Both the position numbers and the translations under genes were made by a program. 64,000 bases of DNA from Sporodiniella umbellata (taxonomy: Eukaryota > Mucoromycota > Mucoromycetes > Mucorales > Rhizopodaceae), in assembly GCA_025677835.1 (NCBI GenBank), contig JAIXMR010000001.1, positions 372,001-436,000 of the forward strand. The letters run 5' to 3'. Positions 33,753-46,035 of this stretch are shown here, piece by piece. A model generated the notes under the pieces. It had not been told where the DNA came from and did not search any database. It saw nothing but the letters and a program-made list of their open reading frames with translations. How positions within the stretch are numbered: the stretch's first letter is position 1; each line of letters begins with the position of its first letter.

Positions 33753-36700
33753 GGAGGAGAAAATGCGTATTGGACATAGTTGAAGTCATTGTTTCTTTTA
33801 TACTATTCTATATTTGAAAAGTTTGGGCTCAGGTGTGGCGGCTCTTTATGTCTTGGCGTATGGACCAATAGTTATTTCCTATTAGACGGCTAGTGTCGCG
33901 TGACTAAAACTAAGCAGAAAAGAAAAAAAGCTATCAAGCCACCTTAGGACATTCTTACATAGTGTTACTAAACTTGCCAAGTTGTGTCGTAATAACTTTG
34001 TTTCATTTGGCCCAAAAAGGCTATAACCTTCTAAAGGTGTATTGACGAAATAAGCTACAAGTGCCTAGACCACCTTCAAACATTCGGCGACTAGTAAAAT
34101 TTTTGTTTAATTCCTCAAAATTTCTCCAAAAAAAAAAATTGGTGTCTATATATTGAGCATGTAATTCAATATGGAACAGACTGCCTGAACCACACCCTAA
34201 TAATTGCCACAACCCAGCCTTATGTACTGAGCTTTCGGGCACGAAATTTTTGCAATCAAAACTACGACTCATTTCTAACTTTTGCTATATCTAGAAGGTT
34301 ACCCATACAAGCTTTTTATAGTGCATTTCCTGTTTTTCTTTTACACGATACTAGGAGAAATTCTTGCTCTTATTTATGGCTACCATTCTATATCTCTTGA
34401 CTTCAAATAGGGTAGTAACAAATATAGTAGAAGCAAAAAAAAAAAAAAAAAAATCATACACATATACCTATACCGAGCACCATTACACTGTATACGCCCC
34501 TCAAATGAGAGTACCTGAGGCATTCAAGAACATCCGATACTCCGATAGATCCCCAACAACAGTTTGTACTTTTCTTCAATAAACTAAATCTTCTAAAAAA
34601 AAAAACTAACACGGCAAAAAGAGCATTTTAACAAACAGCTGTAAATTTATCTTTGTATTGTTTACGCTCTGAAACTGGTTCAGCAAAGCTTTTATAGAGT
34701 TGTGTACTTTATAGATTTCGTCAACACTTTGTACAACACATTTTTTTAATGATCCTTCAGAGAATAAATATATTGTGCCCAAAAACGTTATAGTTTTTGA
34801 TACTATTTGTTTTTTCTGTATTATTCGTTTGAATTGGATACTTTTCTGAATACGTCTTCGAGATTTCACACTATACCGCCGCTAGCTTTCAATTAGTAGC
34901 TTTTGTCGGTTCAATGACATTTCTGTTTAAAGACAAAGTTAGTTCATATTTACCTCTTGTAATCACTTTTTCTGTTTCGTGAGCAAACAATTCCATTTTC
35001 TGTTGTACCCAATCTAAATTTTGTCAGGATAAGTTGCAAAAGAAACTATTTACTACAGTATAACAACACAACATAGGAAAAGCTACGCTCCGTCAACCTT
35101 AGCCATAAAAACACGCTTGTTTATAGTTTACGATTCAGATAACACATAAAAACTATAAATTGGAATAGACAAAGAGCACCTTTTGAAGCTTATTTTTTTC
35201 TCTTGTATTCTCGTTCCTAAGCACAAAAAAAAAAATTCCTAAAATGCTTGAGTAATGTACTACTCAAGCCATACAAGACTCTGGTGTCATGTTTTTTCTT
35301 GATAAATTCTAGTCTTATCAAGCCACTAAGGCGTTTTTTATGATTTTACAACTCATATTGTAACATCTTTTTTTTTCAGTTTATAGATACAAGTCAGTAC
35401 TATTGAAGGATAATGTTTTTTTTAGTATTATGTCAAAAAGTGTATAGAAATAGTGAATCGTCTTTGCTTTGCAAAACCATCAAAGTAAGGCTAATAAGAA
35501 TGACCCGATCATCTTGTTAAAAACAAGATGAAAAAAAAAAAAAAGCAATCTCAATCGCCGATGCGTACCGGTTTCAAGAAAATACGCATTACTTTGTTCC
35601 ATATACTTGACGGACCATGCTGTATAATTAATTCCGCTATTGCTTAGCTTTTTAGTACAACTTTAGAGGCTGAAAGCCTATATTGTAATTGAGATATTTT
35701 AACTCACGTCAAGCCCATCTTGGTTTTCGGTTTTACATGCTTAACTTTATATCCTGTATTTCGTTGTGCCACTTTCTACAATTTTATACCTGGATGAGGT
35801 GTCTGTTACATACGGAAAAACAAGCGCAATTTACGTGAATCTTGACAGTGTGTATTTAATAAGGTCTTTTTCTTCTTTTCAGCGTCTGTTTTCTAATGCC
35901 CGGCTTTTAGAACTGTCTTGTTTTTGATCCTTTTTGCTTTTTTTTCACAGAAAAAAAAAACTGGTTCAAAATGAAATAGCATAGCCCAGAGCGCCTCACA
36001 CTCAGATTTGGTCAGTCATCAATAGTATAAAATCAATGTCGCGCTTTATAATATAGTGCCAGTTTTGTGAACACTGTATAACAGATTAATGACGAAACGT
36101 TATTTTTTAGGGCTTTTGTTTGACAAATTTTGAGTGCCACAGGCCTCAAGCCGACATCAATACTGGTTTCTTATTGATGAAGAAGATTTCAATATAAGCT
36201 TTTGTAGAAATTTCGGTAGGCCAAAAAGAGTAGTTTTTTATCAAAGCTACCGGGGATATCACAGTACCAGAAATTATTTCTATTTGGGTGATTAGTTTCT
36301 CCTTCTGTATTCTAAATGCTGTTCAACAGAAGGAAAACAGAGAAAAAAACCGAAAAAGTGGTAAAGTAGAAGAAATCGGAACAAATGCCAGCTTTAATCC
36401 AAGTTTGGTTGGTATCCGAAGTGCCCCAATACGAAGGCTACCATCTTTATATATGTATTTATAAAGTTGCTGAGATCCAGTCTCAACCCAATCGCGCAAA
36501 CATTAGACTATACACTTTCAATTTTGCTCTTCGTTTCTCGGCCTTACGAAGCTATTTTGTTTTAAATTCGAGAACAGTGTTGAGAGATGATGATTTAGCT
36601 TCTAGAGTTTTTTTTTATTTAGCCCTGTCTGTAGACGATGGTATAGAGTGAAATAGATATTCGTATTCGTATTCGTTTATCAATACATTTCTGAATACTA

Positions 36701-38918
36701 AGCCAATTTTTCAAGTGCACAAGGTATAAAAGCTTCATGTATAATAGAACTCCAAATACAAACAATCACCCATCAATTCATTCACCCAGAAAGTGTATGA
36801 TGATACTTTTATCTTTTGTGTAACTAGTTAAAGCTTTCTATTGTTCTGCCCATTTCTATTTTAGGTTTATCCAGCCCCGTCCTTCAAAAGTATAGTATGT
36901 CATACAGAGCGATTTTAAAAGCTTCATATTATACACAAGGCTCTAGTTCAACAGTGTTTTTTTTGTTACCAAAAGAATGGGAGTATTACTCTTTATTTCT
37001 TCTTAATATGGCAATTCTGAGTACCAAATTGGGCTGTTGAACCGATTCTTCCAAAAAATTCAAGTGCTGGCTATTAAATACGATTAAAACTGCTCTGTAG
37101 CTGATGCGCATAAAAGAGATGACTTCAGGCTCTTTTTTCTTTTATACTAACTGGTACTATCAGCGCGATTAATATTTGAACTTTTGTACCTTTAGTATTT
37201 TATTTAAAGCTATTAGTTCTCAGAAGTAAATACTTTTTGTCCCTACATAGTCCTTGCATTTTTTTTTTCATTACCTTTTAAAAAGGTTATAATCTGAAAA
37301 ATTCTAGAAGGTAGAAGTTGTTGTGGTGCTGTTAGTTAGCTGTAGCCCTGTGAACGTATGTTATATTTTGGGTGCAACACGGCCACCAAATTCATATCTG
37401 ATATCGATCAATGATTTGAAGCCCTCACTACTGCTACGTCTCAACTGAATACGCGACTTTTATTTCATAATAGACTGAAATATGCACTACTTTGGCCGTC
37501 TTGCTAAAGCGATAATAAAAAAGACAGACTTAGCCCCCTGATTATGTATTGAAGGTGCCATGCGATCTTGAGCTTTAAAAATAACATGTTATCTGATTTT
37601 ATAAGCTTCTGTACAAACAAACAAACTTCCGAAATATATTTTTTTTTTGCGAGTAACGCTGTCTAAGGTTTTTATAAAGCCGTACAAAAAAAGGCTACTC
37701 TATCTACAAAAGAAGAGAAAAATGAGCTTACTTTAGAATGTATTAGATATTGACATTTATTTTGCTAAAAAAATATAAACACACCTTTTAAACGAAGTCA
37801 GGGAAAACCCTCTTTTGTGCTCTTCTTCGAGGCATTTAATTTAGACAAGCGCTCAATTTACAGGCTTTCCTTTAAGTGCTTTGTGTCAAGACGAAACGCA
37901 ATGTTGTTTCATAAAAGCAAAGTCCAATAAACGTGTATTGTAGGTTTGTTAGGCCAGTTCCAACTTTTGAACCTTTTCTTTGTAGTATTGATATGTTAAC
38001 GATAGTGAATATCTGGCGATAAAGCAAAGATCGCCTTTGATGTTTTTTTTATAGAGCAGCGTTGGAAATGATTGATGTACTCGAATTCCCGACCTTTAGA
38101 TTCAATATGAGTGATCAGGACATTTGGGGGAAAAGGGTTTTTACTTCAGGCTAACAACTGCGCCCCCATATTGTATTCATCTGCCTTTCAAAACGGCTAA
38201 AAATGAGACACAAATGGTGTTTAAATAGAAAGCTTTGTGAGATTTTCATGTATGTTTTTTTTTTCCCTGTTAGTTGATCTACTGTTTTTGAGATACGAGC
38301 CAATCGCTGCCTAAAGCTGATGTAACACTGGATTAAAGATACTATAAAAGGATAAAAAAGCTTTCTGGTCGTGTTTTAACTTCTTGCCTCTACACGATTT
38401 TAATTCCCATGATTTTTCGAAACAAGAAAAGAATTGCTCAGCGTCATCATTCAGAAAACTTCTTAAATCTGTTTTTTTTTTTTTTAAAATTTCCAAGCAC
38501 TGTCTGTCAATAAAACAATTTGGAAAATTACTGAAAAAGGTTTTTTTTTTTACTAAACATAGAAGTATTGTTGTTGTTGCCCCATTGTTTCAATGCTTTA
38601 CGATTCCACAGTTTTGGCGGTGTGTGACTCTTAGCACATGAAGAGCAACTCTTAAAAGTAAAAGAAAGACCTGGGAAAAAAAGGAAAAGAAATGAGCCGT
38701 TGTGCAAGACAGTGAAAGACAACTATAAGCAAAAAAAAAAAATCGGAGTTTTACTGTTAGAAAGTAAACTGTTGCCATGGTTTTGTATTAAACTCCTTGT
38801 TTTCTTCTTCTTTTCTTTCTTTCTTTTTCTTGCTGATCCACCCTTTTTTTTTTTTTTTCTAATACTGTTTTTTTTTTCTTTTAATCTACTTTCTGTAATA
38901 TTATTAAAATAATTTCTT
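33753..38918. other. Long gene-free AT-rich region
   Basis: More than 5 kb without a supportable gene on either strand, in contrast to the dense gene spacing elsewhere. Open frames are under 90 codons, of biased composition, and do not join into domains. Runs of A or T are frequent. I see no clear terminal repeats, transposase or reverse transcriptase motif. It may be decayed mobile or duplicated DNA: a short segment near 36384 (AAATGCCAGCTTTAATCCAA) resembles one near 44450. Confidence 0.6.
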
Positions 38919-39581
38919 ATGAAACTCCTTCCAAGTTTAATTCTGTTTTATTTCCCCTTTACATATGCAACAACACATGTCATGGTAATAACCAGAGATA
39001 AAGCTAGGGTTGCCTAACAAAATTTTGAACACTATAGATATTCAACGAAACTTTTCACGACCGAATGGCAGCTTTTGGGCCAAAACTGCCTTTCAATGGA
39101 AAATTAGGCTTTTTGGCTGAACCCACCATTGATTCGACTGGCTGCAGCATTGAAGCACCACCTTGCACAGAGTGGGTTGCATTGGTCAAAAGAGGAGGCT
39201 GCTCGTTTATTTCGAAAGTACGTGCAATGCAACAAAGTGGGGCTATTGCAGTAGTTGTGGGAGATTCAGAGAAATCGGGTTGGATTACAATGTTGGCCTC
39301 AGGTAGTTAGTTATAAGGACAAAACCCCCGAAAAAGTTAATCATTATGCTCACAATCTGTACTACAGGTGATACATTGGATATTACAATCCCAAGTGTAT
39401 TTTTAGCAAAAAACGACTATAATAGGCTATTACATCTGTTGAACCTATTAAGGTCACCACTCACTATTGTATTACAGTCTGATGAAAATGTCTGGTAAAG
39501 AGAAAGAAAGAAAAGGAGACGGGCGAGGGAGAAACGAAAAATTTTAAGTTTATGCCTATATGTTGATCCGCTTTTGTTTTT

Positions 39582-39613
<32 letters not shown>

Positions 39614-40052
39614 CGTATTTATTTATAGGCCATCCACCGATATTTTTTTCATTGTTTTATTATCTCCTTGTGTAATGATGCTCTTTATCTACGTCTCCTG
39701 GAAAATCAGACAGGGAGTGAAGCGTAGAAAACAGCTAGCGTCTGCCTCTGCTGTTTCAAAACTAAGCGTTAAAATCTTTCGAGAAAAACAAAATCAAGCC
39801 GATAGCTGCTCCATCTGCCTAGAAGAGTACGAGGAGGGCAGCGAATTGCGCGTTTTGCCTTGCCACCATCAATTCCATGCACCCTGCGTAGACGCTTGGC
39901 TAATGACAAAAAAAAAGCTGGTAACGCTTTTAAAAACTACGATTGTATTTTAGCTAACATATAGCTTGTAGTGTCCTATATGCAAGCGCGATATCACCTT
40001 AAATTCAGATTTTTCGCCTTTACTTCTAGAAGAAGGATCCATTTGTAAATAA
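38919..40052 (+). CDS. PA-TM-RING E3 ubiquitin ligase (RNF13/RNF167 type)
   Basis: Membrane ubiquitin ligase of endosomes or vacuole. Exons 38919-38984, 39038-39302, 39368-39494, 39629-39920 and 39972-40052 join in phase; 276 residues. Order: signal peptide ([17 protein letters not shown]), protease-associated domain (about 30-150) with the typical [19 protein letters not shown], one membrane helix at about residues 155-177 ([20 protein letters not shown]), a basic linker, and a RING-H2 finger at the C-terminus: [23 protein letters not shown] and, after the last splice, CPICKRDI. All eight metal ligands (C3H2C3) are present. The last splice uses GTAACG and CTTGTAG. It lies between the two CotH genes on the opposite strand. 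Confidence 0.92.
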
Positions 40053-40455
40053 ACATAAATATGTATCATTTTTGCTCCCCTATCTGTAAATGCAATTAGA
40101 AAATCTCTAACATTTCTTAATGATAATAACCGAGTTAATATATTGGCTAACAGGAGCCTATACACATAAGCGCGACGATGTTATACATGTTATTTGGCAG
40201 TTGTTTACTACTCCATACTAACACCTTATTTAAAAATCTCTACATGACCCTCTAGCAGGATTGTTTCCTATCTGTCTATACGTGTATACTTTGTTTCTCC
40301 CTTTCTCTTTTTTTCTTCTTCCATAATGACTGTAAACGGATTAAGGGTCTTTCTTATTTAACTTGAAATTCTTTACAAGTAGAAAAGTTTTTTTTTTTTT
40401 CTTTTTCTTTTCTCTCTCAACTTTTCTTTTCATTATAAAATTCAGAAAAAAAAAA
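40053..40455. other. Intergenic spacer
   Basis: 3' flank of the RING gene and pyrimidine-rich upstream sequence of the next gene (about 40280-40440). No other gene seen. Confidence 0.5.
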
Positions 40456-41067
40456 ATGTATCAACTACCGAAAATAGACAGCATACCTTCACTTATATAC
40501 CCGTCACTAAGAAAAAAGATTTTAGACAGCAATCCTAAAAAAAAGAAAACAGAAGGCGCAACGTTAAGAACAGAAATGGCATATAGGCTAAACAAACTAC
40601 GGTCCACATTTAATTTTGTCAAACATACTTCGCACAAGATAGTCAATCGAGCGATGTCCTTACCCAATGTTTCCCAGCTGGCTAGATCAACTACACAGCA
40701 GTTAAACTGTTACGATAAAGAAGACGAAAGCGAAATGATATTGTCTGGCCAGTCCTTTTTTAGATATAGTCAGTTGGCTCTTCCACCAAAGCGTTTATTT
40801 CAAAAAAGCTCCACAACTCGTGTTTCTTTTGCCAGAGAATATCCGGATGAAGTGACAGCGGAGAATGATAACCAAAGCTTAATCAGTAGTTATTCTACAG
40901 ATGATGAAGATGAAGATGAAGAGTGTATGGCCACTTTGGCCAGATCTACAACAGCCATTTTTGTATCACTCCCAATGTCTTCTGCTGCTGCTGCATCTAT
41001 AGCCAAGTCGAGAAGAATACGGCCTGTTCGAGTCCGAAGTAGCCCCTCTCTTGGGATACCGCTATGA
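40456..41067 (+). CDS. Small disordered protein with RVxF-type motif, unknown function
   Basis: Single exon, 203 residues, from MYQLPKIDSIPSLIY to RSSPSLGIPL. I chose the ATG at 40456 because the frame upstream is poly-Phe from a T run. It is basic in the first half (KKKKTEGATLRTEM), has a Ser/Asp/Glu-rich stretch near residue 150 (SSYSTDDEDEDEE) and an Arg-rich C-terminus. SSTTRVSFAREYPDE includes RVSF, a match to the RVxF docking motif for protein phosphatase 1, in a good context with basic/polar residues before it. No domain recognised; the PP1 link is a motif-based guess. Confidence 0.6.
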   Translation: MYQLPKIDSIPSLIYPSLRKKILDSNPKKKKTEGATLRTEMAYRLNKLRSTFNFVKHTSHKIVNRAMSLPNVSQLARSTTQQLNCYDKEDESEMILSGQSFFRYSQLALPPKRLFQKSSTTRVSFAREYPDEVTAENDNQSLISSYSTDDEDEDEECMATLARSTTAIFVSLPMSSAAAASIAKSRRIRPVRVRSSPSLGIPL

Positions 41068-41709
41068 TATATTACATTGTTCATCGTATTTAGAAATTTC
41101 GATCTAACAAGAAACAATTGTTATATAATTAATACTAAATAAAATCGAGTATACCAACAGAATAAGGCTATGTAAACCTATATCATTGGCAATTTATTCA
41201 TAACGTTAATAGTTAAAAAAAAAAAAAAAATAAGCTTAGCGATTTTAACTCCTTTCTCTTAATCTTTTACTCCTTGTTTTATTTTTACCCCTCCTCTGTG
41301 ACCCCCCCCTTTACTTTTTTCTTTTTCTTTTTTTTTTTTAAGAAAAAAAAAAATCTAACCACACTAAAAATAAGTGATAAGACTGTACCGTATTATTTGA
41401 TTGCGTTTTAAGTAGTACTATAACTAAGATATCATGTAAGCCAAAATTTTAAAGACAACGCTTACTGTATCTATACAATATATACACACGCTCAAAGAAA
41501 GAAAATACATCCCAAGTGTTTTTCCTCTATGTAATATGAAACAAAGCCTTTGCGTTTTATTGTATATAAGTTATAGATGTTTGTCTATTTACACTTTTTT
41601 TCTTCCAAGAGCTGGACAGAATAGTAGTTAATACAAAGAAAGTTGAATTGTTGACTTATTTTATTCTATAAAATGATTCTGTTTTATCTTTTGGTTCATA
41701 GGGCTTATA
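41068..41709. other. Convergent intergenic region
   Basis: Low-complexity A and T tracts (41214-41230, 41330-41353) and no supportable gene; 3' flanks of the gene at 40456 and of CotH copy 2. Confidence 0.55.
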
Positions 41710-43594
41710 TTACTGAGAGAAAAAGTGTGATACATTTTGTTGCATATTTCTTATCCATTCTTTGACACCAAACAAAGAGATATGACCTGTAGGACCATTG
41801 ATGGCGATATCCAGTGAGACAGGATGAAGTAAACGATCGATCAAATCAAGGATAGTTTCCTTATCGATGACAGGCTGATTGGTACTGTTTGTGGGCACCG
41901 CTGGCTCTGAACCACCGCCGCCAATTAACCATGAGACGTTGCCAGCTGCTACAGAATCAAAAATAGCAGTATTCACACCTGTCAGGGTTTTATCCCATTC
42001 AATGTCCTCTTTGATCATGTTCACCAGATCGTCAATACGTTGGTTGGTAGCATCAGGATTGAATAATTGATTTGTGGTGTTTTGGATGATTTGTCTATAC
42101 TTTGCTTCAAATTCAGGAACGCGCAAAATCTGTTTGGAGAGAGGTCGTTCGTACATGCCAGGGTAAGCTGAGTAGTTTCCACTTGTAAACTTCTGCAAGT
42201 TGACCATGCTGCTTCCAAAGGTAAGATCCATATCAGCACACATATAAGTAAACTTGTTGGTCTTGGGATCTTGGTAAATATAGTAATTGTTAAGATTAGA
42301 CAAGTATCCATCAACATAAGCGGCTAAAACATCAAGAGTAAAACTATATATAAAAAAAAAAAAAAAAACATGAGTTCAAAGCCTTTTTTTTTTTTTTTTT
42401 TTTTTGAAAAGTAACATACAATCTAAGAATAGAATCCGTATCAATCATCTCATTCCATTTAGCTACAGCATCAGAAGTATTGGTGGGAGCTTCAGCGATA
42501 AACTTGGTAAGATCCATTAAAGGCTCAAAGTTATCTTTTTTATTTCCTGAAGCTTTTTCTTTGATTTTGTATTGACCATCAGCATAGGCAGTTTTGTTGT
42601 TTATGTAGGAAAGATCGGGCAAATAACTGTTACTGTTGAAACCTGATTGGTATAGATTGCCGTTTTTATAAGAAGAGTCGCCGCTGGCAAACATAGTGGA
42701 TAACCATCCGTTCTTAAAAGGGTCAATGATACCAAAGAGACCCAACTCACGATCGTTCATAAACACACGAACGTAAGAAAATTGAGAAGAAGGCAAACCC
42801 ATCGATTTGATAAAGTCGTAAGAAAGTTGTTCTCGAATGTAAGATGGATCGAATCCGAGAGAGCGGAGCTTGAGACGTCTGTAACCGTACAAGTCGTCTT
42901 TCTTTTTCAGCTTCAAGTTGTAGGACAGCTTGGGTAGTAATCGTGCACTGTTTCCTGCCAAAGACACTTCTACATCTTGAAACTGATAGGCGTCATGGAG
43001 CGAAAGATAGCTGATGGTGGCTGCAACGGTAACATTCTCTTGAATTTTCTGGTGCATCCTATCCAGTGCTGAGTTGTTTCCCACGATATGAATAGTAGGT
43101 ATCTCATTATCTCGATGTAAATTAGAGTTGATACGATGGATGGATTCTAAGTCTGGATAGACTTGAGGGAACTTTGCGTTCTCGTGAGTGTTCCATGTAC
43201 GATTGAAGAACTCGTGAGGTGTACTTGAGTTTACAGATTGACGTAAAAAGGCCTCTTCTACTCTTTCTTCACTGTTTGAGTATAGTTTAGCATAGTGGTA
43301 GCCTGATTGAGCCTGGGGTGCCTTTCCAGAGTAGAGGATAGGAAAGGTCGAATTGGATACCAATGGATAGGCAACGTTGTCTACAATTACAGCCATCGAC
43401 TTGAAAGTGGTCTGGTTCAAAAGAGCAATGACATTGTACTCTACATTGGACTCTTGAGCTTGTTGAGCATTGGTGACAGACAATAGGAACAATCCTGAAT
43501 AAGGACGTTTGTTAGTTTGGACTGATGTTACACTTTTATATGTTATAAGAGAAGAAGTATTACCCAGTGTCAAGACGTTTTTAAAAGATAACAT
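41710..43594 (-). CDS. CotH-family spore coat/invasin-like protein, copy 2
   Basis: Exons 43594-43564, 43494 to about 42420 and about 42345-41710; about 575 residues. Same layout as copy 1: signal peptide split by intron 1, YGYRRLKLRSLGFDPSYIRE, SQFSYVRVFMNDRELGLFG, and the acidic motif YMCADMDLTFGSSM in the last exon. The end is HFFSQ without a visible GPI signal. A Gly/Ser-rich insert (WLIGGGGSEPAVPTNS) is absent from copy 1. Intron 1 is 69 nt, a multiple of three, and contains no stop, so retention would insert 23 residues into the signal peptide. Identity to copy 1 is total over 43075-43517 and clearly lower elsewhere. Confidence 0.9.
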
Positions 43595-44836
43595 TACAGA
43601 GGAATTGGATGAGTGATAGATAGAAGATGGAATGAAAAAAAGACTAGTCTTTATATAGAGGTAGTTATTGTTAGGTGTTCATTCTGATAGGTAGCTTTTT
43701 TACTTCAAGTTTTGAGATTCCGGCCAAGTTAAGATTTTCTTTTCATAGAGCCGAGCCTCCTTTTTCTATTGAAAACTTACAATTGGAGTCAACTCTTTTT
43801 TTTTTCTTTCTTTCATATAGCGTTCTATATATTAAACACTGTAAGATGGATGTTAAATACACTGTTTTTTTTTTTTTTTTTTTTTTTTTCCAGTTCAGAA
43901 TGCTTGTAGGGGACAAAGGGTCATGACCAAAAACAGACAAAAAGTCGTACAGGTTAGACAGGTGGGTCGCATCTACTGCTTTTAGAAATTTTGCAGTCTT
44001 TCTTATTTTTAGTAAACCCTCAAGACCTTTGTACGACTATTGTACCTTGGCATCTATTTTGTTTTTTCCTTGGCGTCTCCATGGTTTTTGCTTAACATTG
44101 AGGCTTTTTATTGTGCCGTAACTACCAAAGTTGTTTGTGGCTGAACACTGTAGTTTCACACATCAAAATAGAGTTTTTAAAAAAGGAAAGACGACCTGAG
44201 GGTATTTTAATCTACAGTTTATATATGTACACGCCACAACTTTGACTGACTTTGGACTGATTGTATCAATTGATGCGTGGCAAAGCTAGTAAAGTATAGT
44301 TGCATCTTTTGTTATCTTTCACCACCGTTGCAGGCAAAAGCTTCTGATCTTGTCTAAAATCTACACCATAGGTATAAAAATTTAAGGAGTTTCTATTAGA
44401 CATTGCTTTATTTAAAGCATCTCGACAGTCAATGACAGCTATAGAAAAAAATGCCAGTTTTAATCAAAGTGTGTACATTTGAAAGATTCTACTATGGCGT
44501 AAAGCCCGCTCCTTCATAGTCCGACCAGTACATAGTTGACTGCCAATAAAAATGGAGGTTGGGTGCAATTGAAAATCCAGTTTGGCCCCCGTTGTACCGC
44601 ACTTTTTGTATATCAAAAACATGGCCAAGAATACAGAAAGCTATGTTCGATCAGGGCGGGGAATAATAGAATTCTTTGTTTTAGCTTTGGTAAAGCGGCT
44701 TTTTTGAATGTTTTTTTTTTACTTTACAAAAAACTGGTGTGTGTCACTCTATCCTAGTAATATCAGACGATTTATAAGAATAGATTTCTGAATGACTATC
44801 AACTCTCATCTTGATTTAAAATAGGTAGAAAGCATG

Positions 44837-44868
<32 letters not shown>

Positions 44869-46035
44869 CGCTACTCGCACTAAAAACAGGTGGCTGTAGA
44901 TAGCAGGACTTTTAGCAATACAAGCTTGCACAAGTCAAGTATGGTAGTGATTATATATATAGCTAGTGTGAATCGGCAGCTATAGTTTTATGCAAGAGCT
45001 TCCAAGTAAAAAAAAAAAAAAATTACTGAATTGTGGTTTTCTAGACCATTGTCTATCCGACTGCTTTAGTGTTGAAACAGTTTTATCCATAGCGTCAGGG
45101 CTATAACCAAGTAGTATGTTATCAAAAAGCTCTGTAACCACCTTTTAATAGTGTTTCGTCTTTTGCCCATGTGACGTATGACCTGAAATAAGAGTCAGTG
45201 GTATTAAAGCTTAGCTTCTGGTGTACCGCTGGGCTTTGTCTGAGATTCGAAGCATAGCGTTTTGTTTAAGCCAGTTGTTTTGGTCTGTCTAGAGACTGTC
45301 TAGATAGAAAAGAAACGCTTGGGATGTACTGGTGTTTGGGCTATGCATCTATTGGGTAGACACGCTCTAAACCTTTCCACTGCATAAGACCAGGAAAGTA
45401 CATGATGTGTGTACAACACTGGGTGCAACTGACTCGAATCCAACGCATTATTTTCGATTGAAGCTCAATCGACCTCCATCCTCACGTGACATTTCGAGGC
45501 TTATTTATCTATTCACTCATTGGCTTATGAGTGCAACGACAGTCGTACGCTGTCCCCCGAATTCTAGGATTCTAATCTAAAAACCGTTTTATTCCCCGCA
45601 CCCGGCCACTCTCATACGCAACTTGTCTAAAAAACACGCAAGAGTGAGAAGCTTCATTTATTAGCATGACCATAGAGTAAAGGATAGTACAAAATGCAAA
45701 GCGGACAAGAAAACGTTATAACAATAAAATCATCCACTTTTTTGATCTTTTTTTTTTTTTCTGAATGCACGATACATGCCAGTATTAGCCAATGCGTTTC
45801 TTTTTGAGCCAAAAAAAAAAAAAAAGGGGAGGGGAGGGGCATTGATTGCTTTCAAGCCCAAGTAGTTGTTTAAATAAAATCAGGATGGATTCGTGTGACT
45901 ATTGCCGTCAACTTTCGCACGTTTCATCTCCGCTCCCCTTTTTTAATTGTCAAAAAAAGGCAATTATTTCCTTTTTTTTTTCTTCTTTCTAATTTTTTTT
46001 TTTTTTTTTTTTTAAAAAATTAAATAAAAAAAGAA
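43595..46035. other. Gene-poor AT-rich region
   Basis: About 2.4 kb with no supportable gene. Contains a T run at 43866-43889, a 29-nt A run at 44839-44867 and a T run at about 45993-46012. The last 100 bp are the pyrimidine-rich upstream sequence of the dipeptidase gene. Confidence 0.6.
44839..44867. repeat. Poly(A) run, 29 nt
   Basis: Uninterrupted A homopolymer in gene-free sequence. Confidence 0.95.

Noticed and set aside
36385..36651. 88-codon plus-strand frame in the 34-39 kb desert
   Set aside because: Composition is not protein-like and no flanking exons join; chance frame in AT-rich DNA.
33753..38918. Transposon or LTR element in the gene desert
   Set aside because: I searched by eye for terminal repeats, transposase or reverse transcriptase motifs and found none; only weak similarity to the 44-kb region.
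44536..44757. 73-codon plus-strand frame
   Set aside because: No family resemblance and isolated; treated as chance.
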